From Omphiscola glabra (taxonomy: Eukaryota; Mollusca; Gastropoda; Lymnaeidae): 64,000 nucleotides of DNA. Positions 47,601 through 59,281 of this stretch are shown here, piece after piece. The notes under the pieces were generated by a model. It was not told the origin of the DNA. It worked only from the letters and a program-made list of their open reading frames with translations, and ran no database searches. The stretch covers positions 250,501 through 314,500 of the forward strand of contig OZ024796.1 of the NCBI GenBank assembly GCA_964017045.1, given 5' to 3'. Position 1 is the stretch's first letter. Every line of letters starts with the position of its first letter. Both the position numbers and the translations under genes were made by a program.

Positions 47601-50600
47601 AGAAATATTACTAAGTATTACATTTAACATTATATCTTCTTAGTAAGATTTCTGTTGAACCTTGAAGAAAAAGATGAAGACATTGTGATGAATGACGCTG
47701 CGTCAACCTTTGAACCAAGCACCTCTGTTTTTGAAGAGTTATTTGACGACCCAGATAAAATGGATGTGAGTAGGCTACAGGACAACAAAATTTCATAATT
47801 TTTATTTCAGGGCAAAAGTTTAGAAATGAGTGTCATCATGCTACATTTATCTCAAGAACTTTCATCAGACCATTATTGTGTATTTTTTTTTTTTTAAAGA
47901 TTAGTTTTTCATTTTATTTATGCCAAACTAATGTTAGCTAAATTTAGTTATATTCAACTGATTTTAATATTTGTATCCATATAGCTCTCTGGTAAATGAA
48001 AGCTCTAAACTTATACATCCAGCATCAATGATAAGTAATAATTATTAAAATCCATAGTTACAGAAGAAGTTATGAACTTTATATTTTTAGTATTCAAGCA
48101 TAAGCAAATTGCTGATTTTAATGAAAAATATATGAATTTGATTATAATGCCATCACAAAGTGTGCTGTAAAATATAAGATCAGTTCATCTTTAACTAATG
48201 GTAGAATTGTAGCCATTTAATCTTGTGTTTTTATAATGGTGGATGCTATGCATGAAAGTGCCAACATGTAGTGTACAAAATTTGTTGAACAAAGGTATGC
48301 TATACCATTATTAATTTGTCAAATTTGTGTTTAAAAGAAAAATATGGCAAACATCACATGGTGACAAATTTATAAGATTTAAGATTCGGTAAACTTCCTT
48401 ATCACTATTTTTTTGTTGTGGGGGGTGTACTGAAAGACCATAGACCATTATTATAACTCATTCGCTACTAACCACAAACACCAAAACACCCCCTGAAATA
48501 CTAAGCAAAGGCAGATCACTCTATAATACGTGGACCCCCATGTTAGAAAAATATATTTTTCAACAACTAAACATCAACCTATATTAACAAGACATGCATT
48601 AAAAAATAGAGAATTGAATAACCTTTTCAAAAATGTATAGTTTAATATACTTTGACTGAGAAATATGATTGCAATAAATTATGAAAGTCACATTTTTTAA
48701 AAATTTGGAAATATTTGGATGAATGTCAGCAGCGATGAGCCCCATAGTTAATGTATTACTTAGATTTTAGAGTCTCATGGAATTTGGAAAAGCAGTATCC
48801 CTTGTGCAGATGAACCTGGCACAAGTGACAACCAGTTGTTGTTTCCCTAGTTCTGCCACTGTCCATCTTGTTGCCATCAACCGAGCACTGGTAACAACGA
48901 CATTTTCGTCCAGTCATTGGACTCAGCATGTGTTGACTGCTGTATGGGCTGGATCTGCCAGAGATACTCTCTGTGTCTGGCTGCCTGCATTTGGTCGCTG
49001 CAGTCAAAAGCTGTTCTAACACAGCCTTTCGAAACATCAGATGATTTTTGGCTGGAGAGTCGGAGGCAGCAGCGGGCTTCACACTTTTCATGATCAGGAA
49101 GCTATTGATCATTGACAAATCTATGAGGTACCAGAACACGTACCTCCACCACTTGGTGCTTGCTCGGCCTACAGGATAATAGACACGATGTTGGTCAGAT
49201 AAATCCACCCCAAACATGCCAGAATTGTAGGTGACAACTGGCATTGGAATTTCAGCATCCATCATGCCATTCTTTTGACCTGCGTTGAACAGTGGTCACT
49301 ATTGGGTCGGAATTGGTAGAAATAATATTGACTTGACGCTTGTCTGTCGATTGCGTGGCAACCATTAGACCTTTCTGCTTTATTCTGACGTTGCCCCTCT
49401 TCTGCTTAGACTTAGGTAGAGGCCAGCCTTTTCTGTTGGGTCTAATGGTTGCACAGCTATATGTTTTTCGCAATAGGAGGTCCTCTGCAAGTTTTGGTGA
49501 GGAAAAGAAATTGTCGAAAAATACTTCATGATGCCTATCCAGGTATGGTTCCATCATGGACATAACCACATTATATCCCAGTCCATGTTCTGAGGGATTG
49601 CTACCTTTGCCAGTATAGACCTGAAAGTTCAGAATATAGCCAGTTTTGGCTTCTGCGCAGCACCAAATTTTGATGCCCCACGGTGTTGGCTTGTTGCTCA
49701 GGTACTGCTTGAAGGATAATCTTCCACGAAAACCGACCATTGCCTCATCTACGGACAGCTGTCGTTGCAGTTTATAAGCTGTTTGGCACACACTCCTAAT
49801 ATGGTCCAGTAGTGGTCTCACTTTGAATAGTGGATCATAGTTCACACTATTTTTAGCTGGAAAATTTTCACTGTTTGTGATATGAAAATATTGTCGTATT
49901 TTTTCATATCGGGTGCGCCCCATAACATCTGCAACTGCAGGGACCCTCCAAAGTTTGTCACTGGACCAGTACAATTTATTAGTGGGCAATTTATGGAGCC
50001 CAAACATAATATTTATATATAAGAATTTATATATGTCCTCATTTGTAACAGCCTTCCACTGGGTGTCTTTTCGGCCCTTAGCAGTCTGCTGTTGCTCAGC
50101 ATATCTGTTGGTTTCCACAATAAGTTCTACCATGGCATCGGTCACAAATAGTTTGAAGTAGTCTATTGGACTGCTTTCAATAAATAGGAAGGTTATGGAT
50201 GCCACCTTCTATCTCAATAAATCTCTCCATTTTATCCGTTACACTGGTCAAATTGTCTGACCGAGATTTAGTGGTGTCTTGGTCGCTATCATCAACATCA
50301 CTTTCATCGGTATTAGTTTCCGATTCTGAGTCTAAATTTAATGCATGTTCATCAATATCAATGTCTGATTCATCTTCATTATCAGAATTATTATCTACTT
50401 GATAATTAGAAGTGGAGGCAGCAATCAAAGAATCACGAAACTGAAATGCCATGGCAAAATAATTCATGTAAAACACAGTCACAAATTCACTAAGCTTAGA
50501 CCGACTTCAACACCACGCAGCTTTCAAACAGTAAATGGTAGAGACATCCGTTTTTTTTTAACCGAAGCAGCTCTATTCTCACTTCCTTAAAATCCCAAAG

Positions 50601-53600
50601 CTATTCGCAAGGCAACAATGCTTCTCGCGATATCGTGTGTTATATGTACGTTGCTAGGCGTGATGGCGCATTTGGTCGCATTAGTAGCGAGGCGGGTATG
50701 TCGCATTTGGTCGCATTAGTAGCGAGGCGGGTATGTCGCATTTGGTCGCATAGTAGCGAATGGGATATTTTACCACATATAAAATCCACGTATAATGCAT
50801 ACCCCTAACTTTTCATTTGAAAAAATCCCTATAATGCCATGTACACATATAATGCAATCTGTTAATCTTGTTCAACCGTGCGGTGACACAGGGGCTTCCC
50901 GGACATGACCACCCGCAACCGCTTGATCGGATTTGCAGATCGAGGCTTTTCCCGCCCAGGGATGTCCGTTCAACCAAAAATGCTGCGTTCAAAGCATTCG
51001 CAGCCCACTCTCATAGGGAGTGGCGATGGTGCTTTAACTTCCCAATAGTGATGGACATCTTTTAAGAAGGGTTCTACAGTGGGTTTCCACCCCGCAACTA
51101 GTTTGCTAAGTAGCTGGGATGAAACGGTTGCCTAGGAGCGGTTTTCTCAGGGCTGCACATTTAGAATCATCGGTCATTTATTTCTAATAAAAATTTCAAA
51201 ATCCTTTAAACTATTATTTTAAAAATGAACTGATCATACCGATAGAACTTAAAATGCTAATGTCTCTTGAAAGAGTTGCTAAATTCATTACTGGTGTTAT
51301 GTGCAGATAAGATGCGGGCTCTGTCGCCGAATGAGAGTGAGCAAAAAAAGATTTGGTTGCGTAGGCGTTAGTATATAATCATTATATTCCAACCGGTAAT
51401 GAAAAACTACTTTGATGTCTGTATACATTTAATTAGCAATTTACCCTAAGTTTATCGCATGATATGCTGTAATATATGGTACACAAAACTAAATTTGCTT
51501 TTGCCAACTTCTTAACAAACTATTTTTTCAAGACATACAAAATTAAAATGTATTTTATTCACGGTAGTCTTATTTATTTATAAAGAAAAGAGGATCAGGA
51601 GTTGGGGCTTAACAGTAATTTTTTTAAGGTTTCCTTTAAAGAAATATCCACTATTAATGTATTCTCCATGTTCATCTGATTGAGTCATTGGCTTCAATTT
51701 TCTTAAATTCTAGCCTTTAATATAAAAACAAATGAGTGCACTATGAAACATAATTATTATTTTTATTTCATTCCACAATTTCAGCAGGTTGGTTCCAATA
51801 TGAGCTTGTTAGTTGTAGATGGGCATTAGGAGAAATTCCCACTCATTTTTCCTCAGATGTGGAACAGCTTTGTGGAAAGCTCTGAGGAAGAGCAGAGGAA
51901 AATCCTGAATTACAGAGGTCTGCATGTGATAAAAGAGGATGACGAGGTGGAGTTTGAAGGTGGCCAGGTGACAACTGATGAAGACAACTGGGTCATGATC
52001 TTAGATGAGAGAAGCGGTAACTCTTTATTTAATCACATTTTCTCAAACACAAGTCAAACTGGCAAGTCACCAAAGAGTTTTCAATTCTAATTCTATTGAA
52101 TGCAGATTCAGAGTAAATCATAACTCAGATAGTACAAATGTCGTTTGCCATTATTTACATCACAATGACTACAACTATTTCATGAAATGGGTATTCTAAA
52201 TATATATTTATCCTCATTAGTTGCATGAAAGGTGTCTGAGATTCCTTTGTTGCTATTATTTTCTAAGCTAGATGGCAGCACTGTCTCACATATTTGTGAA
52301 TCACATGTGGATTAAGAAATACAGTAAAACCTCCGTTTTGAGACCCTCTATTAAATGACTTCCTCCAACAAACGACCGGAAAAAAATTCACCAATGCTTA
52401 GTACTATATAAACGACCTCTCTTAAACGACTTTCTCTAAAACGTCACTTGCGACCTTCAAATGATTCAATTTTATGACCTAGCACCTGAAAAAATCAGAT
52501 TCCAAAGCAATGCTATATTTGTGCGGCTTGAAATCAAGTTTACAACTTTTAACAGCAGACGATGCACTAAAGCGGCTAGGAAGTAGTGCAGGGTGTTGAA
52601 ACGGAAGCTGCCATCCAGTAGGATGAAGGGCCTGCAGAAGCTGTCACACTGGAGGGAGCCATGGATAAAATGCTTGATGGGTGCACCTTTCAGGAGTTTG
52701 CTTCATTTGATGAAAATATCCAGACCACCTGCAGGCTTCTTCTTCCCAAGTAGATAACCTGCTCAGTGACACTGAGAATGAAAAGGTGGAGAACTACTTA
52801 TCAAGTTCTACACTGCCTTGAAATACTCCAAGGAGCTGACCAGATTTGCCCTGAGCAGGGACCTTTCAGACCTTGCCAACACCATGTCTGGTGTTCAAAG
52901 ACCTTTCAGACCTTGCCGACACCATGTCTGGTGTTTAAAGACCTTTCAGACCTTGCCTACACCATGTCTGGTGTTCAAAGACCTTTCAGAACTTGCCGAC
53001 GCCATGTCTGGTGTTCAAAGACCTTTCAGACCTTGCCCACACCATTTGACACCATGTCTGGTGTTCAAAGTGACATACTAAAAGAACATGCACGGGTGGG
53101 GGGGTCATGCAAATAAACAAAAAAATACAGCTTTCTTTTTAAAAAAATAACTATTCAATGATAATAACAATTATTACAACAATAGTAATGCGCTTATCTT
53201 ATACATAAATAGTTATAACTCTAAGCATTCACTCAACACTCACACACGCTTATAAACAACTGCCATACCAGCATTGATTTTTTATTTTGGAATTAATGAG
53301 GAACAGGAAGATGGTGACAGTATTGGTTGTGAGACAGAGTTTAATATATATTTCTGAAAGAAAGTTGGTAGATATTGCCTATACTTAATGGTATGTGTAC
53401 TTAGTGACTGTATTGGTTGTGAGACAGAGTTTAATTTATATTTCTGAAAGAAAGTTGGTAGATATTGCCTATACTTAATGGTATGTGTACTTAGTGACTG
53501 TATTGGTTGTGAGACAGAGTTTAATTTATATTTCTGAAAGAAAGTTGGTAGATATTGCCTATACTTAATGGTATGTGTACTTAGTGACTGTATTGGTTGT

Positions 53601-56600
53601 GAGACAGAGTTTAATATATATTTCTGAAAGAAAGTTGGTAGATATTGCCTATACTTAATGGTATGTGTACTTAGTGACTGTATTGGTTGTGAGACAGAGT
53701 TTAATATATATTTCTGAAAGAAAGTTGGTAGATATTGCCTATACTTAATGGTATGTGTACTTAGTGACTGTATTGGTTGTGAGACAGAGTTTAATATATA
53801 TTTCTGAAAGAAAGTTGGTAGATATTGCCTATACTTAATGGTATGTGTACTTAGTGACTGTATTGGTTGTGAGACAGAGTTTAATTTATATTTCTGAAAG
53901 AAAGTTGGTAGATATTGCCTATACTTAATGGTATGTGTACTTAGTGACAGTATTGGTTGTGAGACAGAGTTTAATATATATTTCTGAAAGAAAGTTGGTA
54001 GATATTGCCTATACTTAATGGTATGTGTACTTAGTGACTGTATTGGTTGTGAGACAGAGTTTAATTTATATTTCTGAAAGAAAGTTGGTAGATATTGCCT
54101 ATACTTAATGGTATGTGTACTTAGTGACTGTATTGGTTGTGAGACAGAGTTTAATTTATATTTCTGAAAGAAAGTTGGTAGATATTGCCTATACTTAATG
54201 GTATGTGTACTTAGTGACTGTATTGGTTGAGAGACAGAGTTTAATTTATATTTCTGAAAGAAAGTTGGTAGATATTGCCTATACTTAATGGTATGTGTAC
54301 TTAGTGACTGTATTGGTTGTGAGACAGAGTTTAATTTATATTTCTGAAAGAAAGTTGGTAGATATTGCCTATACTTAATGGTATGTGTACTTAGTGACTG
54401 TATTGGTTGTGAGACAGAGTTTAATTTATATTTCTGAAAGAAAGTTGGTAGATATTGCCTATACTTAATGGTATGTGTACTTTTTTGTATTTATTTTCAT
54501 CATCATCATGTCCCTTAGTCGTTGGACCCTTGGGGCGCCACAGATGACATGAAAACTATCTTTCTCCATTCCTCTCTGTCTTCTGCACTACGCATAGCAT
54601 CGCCTTGTTTTAATCCCGTCCACTCTTTGATGTTATCTTCCCATCTTTTTCTGTCTTCCTCTTCTTCTCCCTCCTCTAGTTGTGCCCTGTATGATTTCTT
54701 TGGCAAGCCCTTGTTTCCTTGTTATGTGGCCTAAACCATTCAAGTTTTCGACTTTTTACCAAAACCAGGAGGTCATCGTACTGCCCAATTGCTTTACGTA
54801 TTTATTTTACTTAACTTAATTTTCTAAATGTCATTTTTCAAAAATGTCCTACCTATTTTTTAAGACCCCTCCAATTTAAGACCTTGTTTTAATGGCAATT
54901 TAAAGGTCATGAAACAAAGGTTTTACTGTATTATACTTATTATTACTTATTGAAAACTTTCAGACCACCCTGCATTCAGCCCTGTGCAATGCTACAACAG
55001 AGTAGACAGAAATATAAGATCCCTTCTCAAGCGCAGACAGCTCCCTATGGTAAGCTTTAAGTTCAGCTATTTTTTATTTGACATAATTATGAATTATTGT
55101 TACACATAGTATCCACAATATCTCTTGCATTTCTAGTAACATTTTATCATCTGCTACAGTTTCAGATAAGAGATGTGTGACATTTAAATAATATAATACT
55201 AGCACAGTAGCACCATTCAAACAATAGGTTCATTAAATTGGATTAAATTGCTGTTATTACTTTATGCCTATTTCCTTATCAATAGAGTTTTGATCTACCT
55301 ATCGGAATAGTTTTTGTCATTGTTAAGTGTAATTTTAGGAAATTTTTTGTAATAGTTTAATTTATAGACTAAGGCAGTGGTTCTCAACCTTTCTAATGCC
55401 GCAACCCTTTAATACAGTTCCTCATGTTGTGGCGACTCCCAACCACAAAATTATTTTTGTTGCTACTTCATAACAGTAGACTACATGCGTTTTATGATGG
55501 TCTTAGGCGACCCCTGTGAAAGGGTCGTTCGACCCCCAAAGGGGTAGTGACCCACAGGTTGAGAACCGCTGGACTAAGGAAAAATATTAAATTTAAGAAT
55601 CTATAAATAATTATAGTTTGATGATATTTAAAAAAAAATTATTATTAACTATAGAGTGCTGTACAAAATTAGGCCGTGGGAAAATGCTGTGTAAGCAAAC
55701 CAACAAGAATTGATGTAATCTTTATTTACTTATTGCTTCTGATTCTATTTGGTCTATCCAGGGAATGCTGGCCAACCTTGAGAGGGAAATTGTCACATTC
55801 TTCCATGATTTCCCCACCTCTGTCTTTGTCTCCAGCATTTCCAGTAGCTTTGAGAGGATGTTACTGCACGCGCTCTGCCAGTATCTGAACCTTTATTCCC
55901 AGAGTAAGTCTCTGCCAGTATCTGAATCTTTATTCCCAGAGTAAGTCTCTGTCAGAATCTGAATCTTTATTCCCAGAGTAAGTCTCTGCCAGTATCTAAA
56001 CCTTTATTCCCAGAGTAAGTGCACAATACATTTCCAAATCAATATGGACATTCAATTCTTATCAGCTGATTTTTTAAGGGTCAGTTTAAAATCAAATCAT
56101 AAATATGTATTAATTAATCTTGCATAATGTGTCCTCTAAGATAAATCAGTTTACATTTTAAAGGGATGTTGTGATAAGAATTTCATGTATACTCAGTGTA
56201 GGTAATGTGTTACACTAATAAGAATTTCATGTACACTCAGTGTAGGTAATGTGTTACACAAATAAGAAATTCATGTACACTCAGTGTAGTAATGTGTTAC
56301 ACAAACACTTGAACCACCCACTTCAACATAGGGAAATAATGTTATCTTTGTGTTTACAAGAACTTTGGCCTGATCTTTTAGTTTAGATTAACAAGTGACT
56401 TTAATAAGTTGCCCAACTGAATTTAACAAGTGGCCCAACTGAATTTAACAAGTGGCCCAACTGAATTTAACAAGTGGTCCAGCTGACTTTAATAAGTGGC
56501 CCAGCTGACTTTAATAAGTGGCCCAACTGACTTTAATAAGTGGCCCAACTGAATTTAACAAGTGGCCCAACTGACTTTAATAAGTGGCCCAGCTGACTTT

Positions 56601-56942
56601 AATAAGTGGCCCAACTGACTTAACCAATGCAAAATTTTGTGCACACTTAATTATTTAATATCTGAAAAATGATAAATTTATTTTAAAAATTTTGAACTTT
56701 AAAAGTTGAAAAGCTTTTTATTTAAAAAAAAAAAAAAGAGATTTCCTCTTTTAACTACACCGTCCTGCTCATAAATTAAAGAGCCTGTGTATTTGAAAAG
56801 TTTATTGAGATGATGTTACAAACTTACAGGTTACGATGATGGTGAATCTCGGAGGACACAAGTTGAGAATCATAACCAGCTTTTTCGCCCACCCTCTTTG
56901 CTGTTATCAGAATACCTCCAGCAGAACCAGCGTGTGTTGTAA
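44615..56942 (+). CDS. R3HDM4: R3H domain-containing protein 4-like, 7 exons
   Basis: Exons 44615-44691, 47076-47266, 47644-47765, 51857-52016, 54964-55049, 55762-55903 and 56830-56942 join to 296 residues with GT/AG borders and consistent phases. Human R3HDM4 has 268 residues. Family blocks seen: F-L-L-N-L-E-E-K (exon 3), WNSFVESSEEEQRKIL (exon 4), C-Y-N-R-V-D-R-N-I-R-S-L-L-K-R (exon 5), FERMLLHALCQYLNLYS (exon 6) and PSLLLSEYLQQNQ (exon 7). R244-x3-H248 is the R3H nucleic-acid-binding signature; the R3H fold binds single-stranded nucleic acid and the cellular role is poorly known. Exon 2 is basic and Ser/Arg-rich after an acidic D-E-E-E-S-D stretch. Exon 1 (M-G-L-I-N-E-N-D-P) is the least certain. 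Introns hold a piggyBac, a pogo-like and a SPIN-like element. The exon 6 donor is tandemly multiplied. Confidence 0.9.
44692..45734. other. R3HDM4 intron 1, unique part
   Basis: AT-rich; a CT-rich 'cactcactaac' stretch at 44800-45000. No other feature. Confidence 0.4.
45752..46225. repeat. 54-bp minisatellite, 9 copies, in R3HDM4 intron 1
   Basis: The unit is ggtcatccactgcatctggt plus ctatgtccagtcatcttgac and tcagtcttgtcatt. 54 bp is 18 codons, so open frames run through on the plus strand. No splice sites support an exon. Confidence 0.95.
46226..47075. other. R3HDM4 intron 1, distal part
   Basis: AT-rich with a duplicated 'caatttgtac' region (46910-46970). No element recognised. Confidence 0.4.
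47766..48456. other. R3HDM4 intron 3, left part
   Basis: AT-rich, no feature seen. Confidence 0.4.
48756..50482 (-). pseudogene. piggyBac transposase (PGBD4-like), two frameshifts
   Basis: Three overlapping minus-strand frames cover one transposase. 50482-50177 gives the acidic Ser/Asp-rich N-terminus. 50205-49252 gives the catalytic core: Y-F-K-L-F-V-T-D, E-T-N-R-Y-A, then S-V-D-E-A-M-V-G-F-R-G-R with the first Asp, and F-F-D-N-F-F-S-S with the second. 49265-48756 gives G-V-D-L-S-D-Q with the third Asp, the W-W-R-Y-V-F-W-Y-L segment, and a C-terminal cysteine-rich domain (C-R-C-Y-Q-C, then C-H-L-C...C). All three catalytic aspartates survive, so inactivation is recent and due to small indels near 50177-50205 and 49252-49265. 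Cut-and-paste transposition at TTAA is the family role. Confidence 0.92.
50666..50760. repeat. 35-bp subterminal repeats of the piggyBac element, 3 copies
   Basis: gcatttggtcgcattagtag plus cgaggcgggtatgtc is repeated three times. The last copy merges into the terminal repeat tagtagcgaatggg, so the array is built from the transposon end itself. Confidence 0.88.
50765..51856. other. R3HDM4 intron 3, right part
   Basis: No element boundaries recognised. 50870-51060 contains a GC-richer segment of unknown origin. Confidence 0.4.
52853..53070. repeat. 40-bp repeat, 5 copies, in the transposase remnant
   Basis: The unit is acctttcagaccttgccgac plus accatgtctggtgttcaaag. It begins in the sequence coding D-L-S-D-L-A-N-T-M-S-G-V and ends in the same peptide followed by Q-S-D-I-L-K-E-H, so it expanded inside the ORF. 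40 bp is not a multiple of three and shifts the frame. Confidence 0.9.
53321..54480. repeat. 90-bp satellite, about 13 nearly identical copies
   Basis: The unit starts tattggttgtgagacagagt and ends ggtatgtgtacttagtgact. Copies differ almost only at one A/T position (ttaatatata versus ttaatttata), which makes this the most homogeneous array in the window. Confidence 0.97.
54500..54790 (-). pseudogene. LINE ORF2 C-terminal fragment, nested in the pogo-like element
   Basis: The minus strand reads K-R-W-E-D-N-I-K-E-W-T-G, then A-E-D-R-E-E-W-R-K-I-V and S-S-V-A-P-Q-G, the typical last residues of a widespread LINE ORF2. It ends in an (ATG)n-like tail at 54499-54511. A frameshift lies near 54715. 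Confidence 0.8.
55375..55571 (+). mobile_element. SPIN-like hAT mini-transposon with perfect target duplication, R3HDM4 intron 5
   Basis: The termini are cagtggttctcaacct and aggttgagaaccgctg. gactaagg lies directly outside both ends (55367-55374 and 55572-55579). The interior (gccgcaaccctttaatacag, gttcctcatgttgtggcga, ttgttgctacttcataaca, gatggtcttaggcgacccct, gtgaaagggtcgttcgaccc) matches my memory of the SPIN hAT family consensus closely. It is 197 bp and non-coding. Confidence 0.88.
55866..56019 (+). repeat. 37-bp repeat spanning the exon 6 splice donor of R3HDM4, 4 copies
   Basis: The unit is ctctgccagtatctgaacct plus ttattcccagagtaagt. The first copy contains the real exon end and donor (GT at 55904). 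Copies 2-4 carry the same donor at 55941, 55978 and 56015. Confidence 0.92.
56190..56310. repeat. ~44-bp repeat, 3 copies, intron 6
   Basis: aataagaatttcatgtacac plus tcagtgtaggtaatgtgttacac is repeated. Confidence 0.9.
56395..56630. repeat. 22-bp minisatellite, about 10 copies, intron 6
   Basis: Variants of taagtggcccaactgacttt plus aa. Confidence 0.94.
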
Positions 56943-58605
56943 GAAGTGGTGTTGACTCAATCAAGTGTGACATCAATGACACCTGCCATTATGTGATGCA
57001 TCTGTTCACCTCACCCTGGATAATCTCACTGATAACAACAGTGTGGAAAAGATTCTCATATGTTTTACTTTATTTATTGTACTTATTTTCCTCTCCATGT
57101 AGTTACCCTTACTATTAACATGCATTTTGTTCTCACCCTTTGGAAAAATTTAGATGATTCCTCCATCATGGATCACACGGGAAAAATACATTAAGGACCC
57201 TGTATTAGGCATTAAAATATTAACTAAAAATGTGTTAGCGTCAGTTCACACAATTAAATTCCTTTCAAATTAGCTTCAAATTTTGTGTCAAATGTTTTTA
57301 TGAAAGCACTATTTTGTGCGTGGTTACTCTTTTGGACAAAAATGAGAATTTGATGAAAAAGTAATGTGAAAGTTGTGACAAGGCATCATACAAAAATCGC
57401 ATAAAATATATGAATGAAAATTTGAAAGGAATTTGATCGTGTGAGCTGAGCCTAAGGCTTGCCATGTAATGGAAACGTCTATCAACAAAAATGTCTTTAT
57501 GGAATATATTTTAAACGAGTTTTTACCTTTTCTAAATCAAAATACGAGTTCTTGAAGCTGTGATTGCAAGAATTTATCATTGTAAATTTGTATTTATAGT
57601 TTCACATTTATTTCTCGGTTTTATGATTTTAAACAGAATTCTGTATTACCCAGTAAGATGGTATTTGGCATTATTAGAATATTTTTATTTGATTAGCAAA
57701 CATTTGCTATTTAAATGTTTTAGCCATACAGAACATTGTGTTGGCTTGTCATAATATTTCTTTTATTGCAATATTTAAAAACTAACATTATTTGACTGCC
57801 TAAAAAATATTTTAAAATCTCCATACCTTTGAGTTTGAGTATTGGTCATCATATGAATATCCATACAACTTTTAATTATTTGACATATTTTAAAATATAA
57901 ATTTCTTTATTTTAATCTGTCCAATTTCTTTCATTTGATATTTATAAAATTCCTGTAAAAGAACTTTGAGCAGATTCTAACACTTGAAACATTTGATAAA
58001 GCTGTTTCACTTATTTGGTGGTCTGTTGATTAATAAGGAAAATATTTGTTTGTTTTTGTAACCTTTTAAATTTTTAAAATGACTAAGGAATCAGTGCTTT
58101 AATTTGTGTATCCAATTATACAGAAATTTTATGGATGTAGAGGTGGATTGTAAAAGGGAGACAAGATTATGTCTCTGTAACTTGCTTACAGCACTTAGAT
58201 GAGGTAAATGTATGTAAATTAACATTTCTGTGCTGGTGGATGTTTGAGAGATCAAACCATTTTCTATTGTTGTGTTGTATTGTTGTGTTGTATTGTAGTG
58301 ATTCACATATGACAAGATGGCAGTGTCCTTTTTATTAGGATTTGTAGAAAGTGTAGACCTCTGGGAATAACCGATGAGATTGTGTCAACATAATTTTTAT
58401 TCACGTTACAGGGGAATTTCTAGGTATTGTGAAGCTTACTTCTGGATCTTTTACTGATATGAACATTTTAGTGTACTTATGAGATGCTTTGTTTGAACAA
58501 CATTGTCTCCATGACTCAATTAGTTATTGTTTGAACATTGTCCCCATGACTCAATCAGTTTATTGAAATGTGTTTGTGGAATTCTCATGTCATAAATAAA
58601 TCTTG
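56943..58605 (+). other. Presumed R3HDM4 3' UTR and flank
   Basis: No competing gene. AT-rich. An AATAAA at 58595-58600 could be the poly(A) signal, giving a long 3' UTR; the true end is not determinable by eye. Confidence 0.4.
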
Positions 58606-58609
58606 TTGG

Positions 58610-58690
58610 TCTCAGAAGCATTATGTTTTCCTTTCATACTATTGTGTTTTCCTTTCATACTATTGTGTTTTCCTTTCATACTATTGTGTT
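58610..58690. repeat. 20-bp repeat, 3 copies
   Basis: tattgtgttttcctttcatac is repeated. Confidence 0.9.
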
Positions 58691-58839
58691 AACTTAAACT
58701 GTGAGTACCAGTCTCCACATTGTGAGATGTCCATATTGTATCCTCTACTTCTACTTGCATCTTTTAAGTATGAAAAGCATGGATATTTGTATGTGTTTAT
58801 TTATTAATTTTTTTTAATAGGAGGAATGGTTGGTTAATT

Positions 58840-58988
58840 TAATGCCAATATCCATGATTGATGCCATATCCATGATAGAGGCCATATCCATGATAGGGGC
58901 CATACCCATGATAGAGGCCATATCCATGATAGATGCCATATCCATGATAGACGCCATAGCCATGATAGAGACCATATCCATGATATAA
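58840..58988. repeat. 18-bp minisatellite, about 8 copies
   Basis: The unit is gccatatccatgatagag. Confidence 0.94.
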
Positions 58989-59281
58989 AGGACCATTTAT
59001 ATATTGACAGGTGTTAATAAGAAACATTAAAACTAATAAATGGATTGCATCCATATTTGACCTGGTCATACGTTCTCAAAATCCATGTACACAAAAGCTG
59101 TTACTTTTGTTAAATAATGTAATTTTTGCATGTGTAAATACAAGGTGACAAATACAAGGTGACAAATAGTAGATGACTCTGTCCATTCACCTGCCACCAA
59201 TCATATTTCTCTGTTTATTCAATGGCAGACTCACCAACTACCTTTTGAAAGCTGTAATTTAAAAATTAGTCATATTTATTA

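Larger units (their letters stand above)
48457..50764 (-). mobile_element. piggyBac-family transposon in R3HDM4 intron 3
   Basis: The termini ctcattcgctacta (48457-48470) and the inverted tagtagcgaatggg (50751-50764) enclose a transposase on the minus strand. The canonical CCC...GGG ends are nearly kept (CTC at the left), but the expected TTAA duplications read ATAA and ATAT, so the ends have decayed. It is about 2.3 kb, antisense to the host gene. Confidence 0.8.
52322..54928 (+). mobile_element. pogo/Tigger-like transposon in R3HDM4 intron 4, with nested repeats
   Basis: Starts cagtaaaacctcc (after TA 52320-52321) and ends ggttttactg (before TA 54929-54930): inverted ends with a TA target duplication. 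The left part keeps traces of a transposase C-terminal region (L-T-A-D-D-A-L-K-R-L, then D-T-E-N-E-K-V-E-N-Y-L and K-E-L-T-R-F-A-L-S-R). The right part carries a 90-bp satellite and an antisense LINE end. No DDE core remains. Confidence 0.75.

Noticed and set aside
56943..58605. Separate gene downstream of R3HDM4
   Set aside because: Open frames are short and AT-driven; better explained as 3' UTR and flank.
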